DNA of 35,569 nt from a bacterium (GTDB lineage: Bacteria > Krumholzibacteriota > Krumholzibacteriia > LZORAL124-64-63). Each line of letters opens with the position of its first letter. Position 1 is the first letter of the stretch. Below the pieces are notes generated by a model that had not been told where the DNA came from, searched no databases, and was given only the letters and a program-made list of their open reading frames with translations. The stretch is taken from NCBI GenBank assembly GCA_003353795.1, contig PIVY01000032.1:1-35569 (forward strand), read 5' to 3'. Shown in pieces: positions 30,015-35,569 of this stretch. Both the position numbers and the translations under genes were made by a program.

Positions 30015-31294
30015 CGGTCGCTCCCCTCGGCAGCACCTGCAGCGCCGCCGCCAATCTCGAGACGGATGGGTGTCCGGGTCCGGTCGTGGAAGCCGAGCAC
30101 TTCCACGTCGCTCTGGTAGTCCCAGGTCTGGCCCAGCTCGTCGACGATGACGACGCTGGCGGTGTACATGCCGTCACCCACGAGACGGCCGTCGGTATCC
30201 TCGCCGTTCCAGGTCACGGCGTCGGGCGGGTTGCCGGCGCCCTCGAGACGACGGACTTCCTGACCGTCGGCGTCGGCGATGGTGACCTGCCAGCGATCCA
30301 CCTCGCCGCGTACGGCGGTGCGGATGCCGAAAGTGACCGAGCGGTCCTCGCCGGACGGACTGAAGAGGGCGCGATCGCGCTCCACCTTCACGCCGTAAGG
30401 CACACCGAATCGCAGCGTGGCCGAGAAGATGTTCTGTCCGCCGATCTCCGTGTTGACGTAGGCATAGTCGAACTGCCAGTTCTGCCAGCGCAGACCCGCG
30501 CCGGCGGCCCACTGTTCCTTGCCGCCGTCGTAGCCGCCACGCAGGGCGACCTGACGCAGGGGCCAGGCTTCGAGGCCACCGTGGACGCTGGTGTCCATCC
30601 ACTCGGTCTGCACCACGTCGGCCGACATCTGCAGCCGGCTCTTGAAGAAGTTGAGAGCCAGGCCGCCGCGCAGGCTGCGGGGCAACTGCTCCTCGTCCTC
30701 GATGAGCACGATCTTGGGCGCGATGGCGTTCTGAACCGAGAGTCCGATGCCCAGCGCGCGGTGGGGCCGGTAGTGGGCGCCGAGATCGAGGCCGGTCCCC
30801 GAACCGCTGGCGCCGCCGATGTTCTGCCGCACGGTCTTGAGATTCAGACCGAACGACAGCCGACCGAAGCCCTTGCCCCAGCCGAGAGCGAAGATGCCCT
30901 CGTCCTCGCTGAAGGTCTCGTCGAGGTCGGTGAAGAGGTCGGTGCGCTGGAAGTCCGTGCTGGCGGTGTAGGTCCCGCTCAGAGCGAAGGTTCCCCAGCT
31001 CGCCGTGGGCATGCCCAGGGTGATGAACCCGTAGCTGGTGTCCATGCCCAGCGTCGCACCCATGGCCGAAAGCTCCATGGTTCGCAGGCTGGCCAGACCG
31101 GCGGGATTCCAGTAGGACGTGGCCGCGTCGTCGGCGATGCCGCCCACGGCGTTGCCCAGGGCCAGGCTGCGGGCACTGGCGCCGTAGCGCAGGTAGCCGC
31201 CGGGCACGCCGCCGTCGTTGGCGGCCCAGGCCGCACCCCCGGTGAGCAGCGTCGCGATGACAGCGACTGCGATGACTCTCGAATGCGTGTTCAT
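30011..31294 (-). CDS. PorV/PorQ-family outer-membrane protein with FlgD-Ig-like C-terminus
   Basis: A 427-residue exported protein; signal peptide 1-24 (MNTHSRVIAVAVIATLL to AAWA). The mature start YLRYGASARSLALGNAVGG, then ADDAATSYWNPAGLA, is the hallmark of the PorV/PorQ (FadL-like) outer-membrane barrel family linked to type IX secretion. Barrel strands continue to about residue 315. Residues about 320-427 are a FlgD-Ig-like domain (WQVTIADADGQEVRRLEG, TWNGEDTDGR, GDGMYTASVVI), unusual for canonical PorV, which ends with the barrel. The ATG at 31294 has GAGAGG just upstream and lies 8 nt after the giant protein stop. In type IX systems PorV shuttles substrates with C-terminal domains to the attachment complex, which fits the neighbour with such a domain. 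Confidence 0.85.
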   Translation of the reverse strand: MNTHSRVIAVAVIATLLTGGAAWAANDGGVPGGYLRYGASARSLALGNAVGGIADDAATSYWNPAGLASLRTMELSAMGATLGMDTSYGFITLGMPTASWGTFALSGTYTASTDFQRTDLFTDLDETFSEDEGIFALGWGKGFGRLSFGLNLKTVRQNIGGASGSGTGLDLGAHYRPHRALGIGLSVQNAIAPKIVLIEDEEQLPRSLRGGLALNFFKSRLQMSADVVQTEWMDTSVHGGLEAWPLRQVALRGGYDGGKEQWAAGAGLRWQNWQFDYAYVNTEIGGQNIFSATLRFGVPYGVKVERDRALFSPSGEDRSVTFGIRTAVRGEVDRWQVTIADADGQEVRRLEGAGNPPDAVTWNGEDTDGRLVGDGMYTASVVIVDELGQTWDYQSDVEVLGFHDRTRTPIRLEIGGGAAGAAEGSDR

Positions 31295-31302
31295 CGTGCC
31301 TC

Positions 31303-34300
31303 TCACTTCACGACCGCGATCTTGCGGCGCAGGTCCATGCCAGCACCGTGAATGCGGCAGATGTAGCCTCCGTTACCGACCACACGGTCGTTACCGTTGC
31401 GGCCGTCCCAGACGAACTGCTCGGTGGCCCCTGCGGAGACGGACAGCTGATCGCTGTGTACGATGTCGCCGTAGAGGTCGAAAATCGTGACGTTGACCGG
31501 TCCGGAGACCGTGGACTGGAAGAGGATCACCGTCTCCTCGCGCCCGGCCCGGAACGGGTTCGGACGGTTGGTCACCTGCTGCGTGGTGGACATGGTCGCG
31601 GCGGTGTAGAGGGTGACCGATTTGACGGCCTCGGTGACGCCGCCGGTCTCCTCGGCGTAGAACCGGAGCACGTGCTGACCCGGGGTGGTGAACTCCGGAC
31701 CCAGGTCCTCGAGGGTGAACGGCTCGGCGTACAGGGTGCGCGGACGCGGATCGTCGGTGATGTCCACGTCGAACCACACGCCCTGCACGGGTTCGGGGCC
31801 CTCGACCACCGAGTTCAGGGTGATCTCGGTGCTCGGAAGTACGTAATAGCCGTCGCCGTACTCGGCGGCCTCGGGGAACAGCTCCAGTGAGGTGATCGGC
31901 GGACCCTGCAGCACGATGGCCAGGGGTGACGACATGGCGTCGCCCGCCACGGCCTGCAGCACGAGGTCCCGCGAACCGTGGTCGTCCACGTAGAGTTCGC
32001 AGGTGGCGGTGCCGTTGATGTCGGCCACCAGTTCGTTGGTACCCGAGCGGAGGGAGCCGATGCCCGCGTCGCCCTCCAGCAACCACAACGTGACCGCCGT
32101 GCCCGCCACGGCGTTGCCCGAAGCGTCTCGCGCGTCGACCCGCAGGGTGATGCGGTCGGCGGGGCGCAGCGCACGATCGAGCCGCTGGCCGGGCAGGTCC
32201 TGGGCCTCGAGGAGGCACACCGAGACCGGCGCCGGCAGCACCACGATGACGTCGCTGTAGAACTGCTCGCCGGTATCGTCGCCGACCCGCAGGTAGATGG
32301 ACTCGGCGCGGTCGTAGCTCTGCATGGTGAACACGCGCTCGCCCATGGCGGTGGTGCCCACGGTGTCGGCCAGGACGCCGGCCGGGCTCAGCGTGAAGTC
32401 CGGTCGCGGCGAGTTGCCGCTGAACGCGGTCAACAGGAAGTTGCGATCATCGCTGGTGACGATCTGCCCGGTGACGATGTCCACGCGGCGCACCGTCATC
32501 TCGAAGGGCTCGCCGGCAATCGCGGTGTCGGGCACGTCCAGAGCGTAACGGACGCCCTCGGGCACCACGGTCAGCACGTCGCTGTAGGTGGTGCGGCCGC
32601 GGCTGTCGCGCACGCGCACGACGATGTCCTCGCTGGCGGCGTAGTGCTGCCCCGAGATCACCGCTTCGCCCGAGGTGAGGGTGCCCGACTGGATGCCCAG
32701 TTCGGCCGAGGCGGCGCTGCGGTCGGGTCTGAGCGCGGTCATCTCGAAATCGCCGCCCGCATTGATACGGTCGCCGGTCTCGGGATTCACCAGGCGGACG
32801 GTGACCGCGAAGGTGGCGGGCGGGCCGGCGGTGACGACGGCGGGATCCGGCAGGATCACGCGGTACTCGGCCTCGTTCACCGGGATGTCCACGCGGCCGG
32901 AGGCCACGGCGGGATGACCCGGATCCACGGCGAAGACCGAGATCAGGCCCGGGTTGCCGAGCACGATCTCGATGTCACGGCTGCCGCCGATGAACGGCGC
33001 GTCCGCGTCGTCGGGATCGACGAGATCGAGGGCGCCGCCGGAACTGGAGATCTGGATCTGACCGTCGTCGATGGTCCGCACCAGATTCCAGTACTGGTCC
33101 ACCGCGCGCACGGTCATGACGAACGGCACCTCGGCCTGCTGGGTGAGCGGCTCGCCCAGCTTGCCGGTGCCGGTCAGGCCGCCCGGATCGGGCTGCTCGC
33201 CCGGCGAGACGAGCTGGATGCGCTTGAAGCCGTCGGCGAGCATGCGACAGGTGTTGGAGATGCCGATGATGCCCGTGGTGTCGGACACCTGGATGAAGAT
33301 GTCCTCGGCCCGGCTGTAGGCCTGAGCGATATCGCGGTAGCCACCTTCGAGGATGCCCTGAACCACCTCGAGATGACCGCCACCGGGCAGACCGGTCTGG
33401 GCGCTCATCACGACGATGTCGAAGAGACGATCCTGGGTGGTGACGCGCTCGCCGGTGTTGCTGTCGATGAGCTCGACGACGAGCGGGAACGTTTCGGGCG
33501 GACCGACCACGGCGCTGTCCGGCAGGGAGACCGCGTAGTAGAGGCCGCCGGAATCCATCTCGATCACCGAGGAGAATGCCTCGCGACCGTAGTCGTCGTC
33601 GACGCGGACGATGATGTCCTCGACGGTGCTGTAGGACTGGTTGTTGATGACGCACACGCCGCCGATGAGCTGTGCTTCATCGGTTCCGAGCACGCCGTTG
33701 GCCGCGCCCTGGTTCGGCAACAGCGGCGTCATGCGGAAGCGGTTCTGCGCCGTGGGCACCACCAGGCCCGTGACCGGGTCGATGAGCTTGACGGTGATCT
33801 GGAAACCGGGCACCGGCCCCGTGGATGCCGTCGCCGGCACGGTGATCTCGTACTCGAACGGCGGATTCACCGGGATGTAGGTGGTTTGCGCCGGCTTGTT
33901 GAGATCCTGCTCGTCGTAGACCGTGACGTTGACGGTGCCCTCGTCGGTGAGGAATCCGTTGAACGTACGGCGGCCGTTGACGAAGGGCACGAAGTTCTCT
34001 TCGGGGTTTCCGTCCTGGGTGAACGAACCGTCGCTGGCGACCAGGCGCAGGATGCCCACGCTGGTGGAGTCGGCCAGGTTCCAGTACTGATCCACCGCAC
34101 GCACGGTCATGGGGAACGGTTCGCCGGACCGCTGGGTCACCGGCGAGCCGCTCTTGCCCGTGGCGTCGAATTCGGGTCGACCGGACTCCACCACCTCGCC
34201 GGGCGCCACGATCTGCAGGCGCTTGTAGCCATCGGCGGTGAGGGTGAACACCGGGCTCGAGCCGGACAGACCGGTAGTGTCGGTCACGGTCACGAACATG

Positions 34301-35569
34301 TTGCCCGCGCGCGTATAGCTCTCCTGGAAGCTGATGGTGCCGTGGTCCAGCCGCTGGTTCGTGACGCCCACGACGCCGAGGCTCGGGCCGCCGGCAGCGG
34401 GCAGCACGGCCACGTCGAAGCGGCGGTCGGCGTTGATGATGGTGTGGGTGTCGGTGTCCCGCAGAAGCACGCTCACCGGGAACGTGGCCGGCGGGCCCAC
34501 GCGCAGGGTCTCCGTGACGTCCACCGAGACCACGTACTCCAGGCCGTTGGGCTGCATCTGGATGGTCGAACTGTAGCTCTGGCGGCCGGAGATGTCGGTG
34601 ATCCGAATGACGATGTCCTCGACCGTATCGTAGGCCTGGTCGGGGATGACCACCGTGCCGGCCGACAGCTGCGCACTGGTGATGAGCAGGGTGCTGCTGG
34701 CGGGCTCGAGGTTGGCCTTGAGCGCCTCCACGGTGACCCAGTTGTTGGCCGCTGGCAGCGGGTCGCCGTTCTCGTCCACCAGGCTGATGGTCATGGCGAA
34801 CGTGGACGGCGGGCCGACGAATGCGGTGGCCGGCGTGGCGATCTGATAATTGGCGCCCGTCTGGACCTCGACGATGGCCTGCTGGCCGGTGATGTCCACG
34901 TTGTCCAGGGCCGAGGCCGCCAGGGTCACGTAGCCCGGCGAGGTCAGGAAAAGCGGCATGACGATCTCGCCGTTGACCAGGGGCTGGTTGTTGTTCAGCG
35001 GGTTGGTCGGCGTGATCGAACCGTCGTCGCTGGCGACGTTCACGCGCTCGGTGGCGGTGTCCACCAGGTTCCAGAACTGGTCGGTGCCGCGGACCCGCAC
35101 GTCGAACTCGAGGCTCGCGGTCTGGGGCGTGGGCGTGCCGACCTTACCGTCCGATTGCGGTCCGCCCGGATCGGCGGTCTCGCCCGGCAGCAGCACCATC
35201 AGGCGATCGAAATCGCCGGCGGTGACGTTGATGGTAGAGGTGTCGTTGATGGCCGGCGTGATCAGGTCGGCGGCGACGAGGTCGTGGTTTTCGGCGGCCT
35301 TGAAGAAGAGGTCGAACTGGCCGGAGCCGTCGACATCGAGGGCCTGGTCGTTGGCCGAGACCATCTGGAAGAACCCGCTGCTGGTGAAGTGCACCTGCGG
35401 CCGTGCCGACACGCGGTTGAACCAGGCGTCGGTGGCGTACACCAGAGCCTGCATCGGGGCGCCCGCTTGCACCGGCACCGGGGTGCCCACCTTGCCCGGC
35501 GCGATGCGCGGTGTGTGGGTCTCGCCCGGCAAGAGCACCAGGAGTTCGGCGTAGTCCTGCTCGTCGGCA
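31303..35569 (-). CDS. Giant repetitive surface protein with C-terminal sorting domain (5' end missing)
   Basis: At least 1421 residues; the frame is still open at the window edge, and the upstream codons read into the same repeat (DYAELLVLLPGE). Three super-repeats of about 330 residues start near LLPGETADPGG (about 35193), VAPGEVVESGR (about 34209) and VSPGEQPDPGG (about 33210). A shorter unit precedes them. Each holds Ig-like/invasin-like beta modules with shared words: GKxGxPxTQ, VRAVDQYWNL, AGPPATF or VGPPETF, SxEDIxVRVxD, YSxxI, and DDRxF. The last about 90 residues (from about 31577, TNRPNPFRAG to KIAVVK) are a FlgD-Ig-like sorting domain. Likely an adhesin-like or surface-layer protein secreted through a type IX-like route. 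It is followed by the PorV-like and TPR genes in one operon. Confidence 0.85.
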   Translation of the reverse strand, partial: ADEQDYAELLVLLPGETHTPRIAPGKVGTPVPVQAGAPMQALVYATDAWFNRVSARPQVHFTSSGFFQMVSANDQALDVDGSGQFDLFFKAAENHDLVAADLITPAINDTSTINVTAGDFDRLMVLLPGETADPGGPQSDGKVGTPTPQTASLEFDVRVRGTDQFWNLVDTATERVNVASDDGSITPTNPLNNNQPLVNGEIVMPLFLTSPGYVTLAASALDNVDITGQQAIVEVQTGANYQIATPATAFVGPPSTFAMTISLVDENGDPLPAANNWVTVEALKANLEPASSTLLITSAQLSAGTVVIPDQAYDTVEDIVIRITDISGRQSYSSTIQMQPNGLEYVVSVDVTETLRVGPPATFPVSVLLRDTDTHTIINADRRFDVAVLPAAGGPSLGVVGVTNQRLDHGTISFQESYTRAGNMFVTVTDTTGLSGSSPVFTLTADGYKRLQIVAPGEVVESGRPEFDATGKSGSPVTQRSGEPFPMTVRAVDQYWNLADSTSVGILRLVASDGSFTQDGNPEENFVPFVNGRRTFNGFLTDEGTVNVTVYDEQDLNKPAQTTYIPVNPPFEYEITVPATASTGPVPGFQITVKLIDPVTGLVVPTAQNRFRMTPLLPNQGAANGVLGTDEAQLIGGVCVINNQSYSTVEDIIVRVDDDYGREAFSSVIEMDSGGLYYAVSLPDSAVVGPPETFPLVVELIDSNTGERVTTQDRLFDIVVMSAQTGLPGGGHLEVVQGILEGGYRDIAQAYSRAEDIFIQVSDTTGIIGISNTCRMLADGFKRIQLVSPGEQPDPGGLTGTGKLGEPLTQQAEVPFVMTVRAVDQYWNLVRTIDDGQIQISSSGGALDLVDPDDADAPFIGGSRDIEIVLGNPGLISVFAVDPGHPAVASGRVDIPVNEAEYRVILPDPAVVTAGPPATFAVTVRLVNPETGDRINAGGDFEMTALRPDRSAASAELGIQSGTLTSGEAVISGQHYAASEDIVVRVRDSRGRTTYSDVLTVVPEGVRYALDVPDTAIAGEPFEMTVRRVDIVTGQIVTSDDRNFLLTAFSGNSPRPDFTLSPAGVLADTVGTTAMGERVFTMQSYDRAESIYLRVGDDTGEQFYSDVIVVLPAPVSVCLLEAQDLPGQRLDRALRPADRITLRVDARDASGNAVAGTAVTLWLLEGDAGIGSLRSGTNELVADINGTATCELYVDDHGSRDLVLQAVAGDAMSSPLAIVLQGPPITSLELFPEAAEYGDGYYVLPSTEITLNSVVEGPEPVQGVWFDVDITDDPRPRTLYAEPFTLEDLGPEFTTPGQHVLRFYAEETGGVTEAVKSVTLYTAATMSTTQQVTNRPNPFRAGREETVILFQSTVSGPVNVTIFDLYGDIVHSDQLSVSAGATEQFVWDGRNGNDRVVGNGGYICRIHGAGMDLRRKIAVVK

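Noticed and set aside
28599-30119. A 506-codon plus-strand frame opposite the TPR gene
   Set aside because: Low-complexity Val/Gly/Leu-rich shadow of repeated TPR codons.
32230-35569. CRISPR or DNA tandem-repeat array
   Set aside because: The repetition is at protein level, about 990 bp per unit with diverged DNA; there are no short identical repeats with unique spacers.

Overview
The window is GC-rich and densely coded. It reads as chromosomal DNA from an uncultured or little-studied diderm bacterium of the FCB superphylum type, such as Krumholzibacteriota, Eisenbacteria, Latescibacterota or Fibrobacterota-like lineages. This placement is inference from three gene families: large secreted proteins ending in a FlgD-Ig-like/type IX-secretion-style C-terminal domain, a PorV/PorQ-type outer-membrane protein, and ExbB/ExbD/TonB machinery with two ExbD genes. 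Most genes have clear GGAGG-type ribosome sites, and several start with GTG or TTG. I see no rRNA, tRNA, CRISPR array, prophage, transposase or integrase.

Layout. 1-569 (minus): a monoheme cytochrome c followed by the start of an exported coiled-coil/porin-like protein. 855-9382: three secreted surface proteins (a tandem beta-helix protein, a CotH-kinase/lamin-tail protein and a pre-peptidase-like protein), each with a C-terminal sorting-type domain ending in Lys or Arg. 9504-13824 (minus): the complete saccharopine route of lysine breakdown as three separate genes, lysine-ketoglutarate reductase, saccharopine dehydrogenase and aminoadipate-semialdehyde dehydrogenase. A 40-bp-arm inverted repeat fills the gap before the third gene and a strong terminator follows it. 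13908-14465: a PepSY-associated membrane protein. 14749-16136 (plus): two paralogous outer-membrane barrel-like proteins. 16225-20096 (minus): bipA, a thiamine-binding UPF0045 protein and an esterase, then a Cys-rich lipoprotein. 20212-21342 (plus): a TrmB-type regulator, whose stop codon overlaps that of a convergent diacylglycerol-kinase-family gene paired with an unknown gene (21339-22774).

22925-26788 (minus): an energy-transduction operon exbB-exbD-exbD-tonB plus a periplasmic protein of unknown role, preceded by a sigma-54-like promoter. One ExbD has Asn where the essential transmembrane Asp should be. 27021-35569 (minus): a translationally coupled set made of a giant repetitive surface protein (5' end outside the window), a PorV-like barrel with its own FlgD-Ig-like domain, and a TPR protein of about 1000 residues.

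The unifying theme is the cell envelope: secreted, anchored and energised surface proteins. The lysine-catabolism cluster is a metabolic island within it. The best candidates for new biology are the long RNA hairpin inside the saccharopine operon, the Asp/Asn ExbD pair with its unknown fifth protein, and the giant-protein/PorV/TPR operon.
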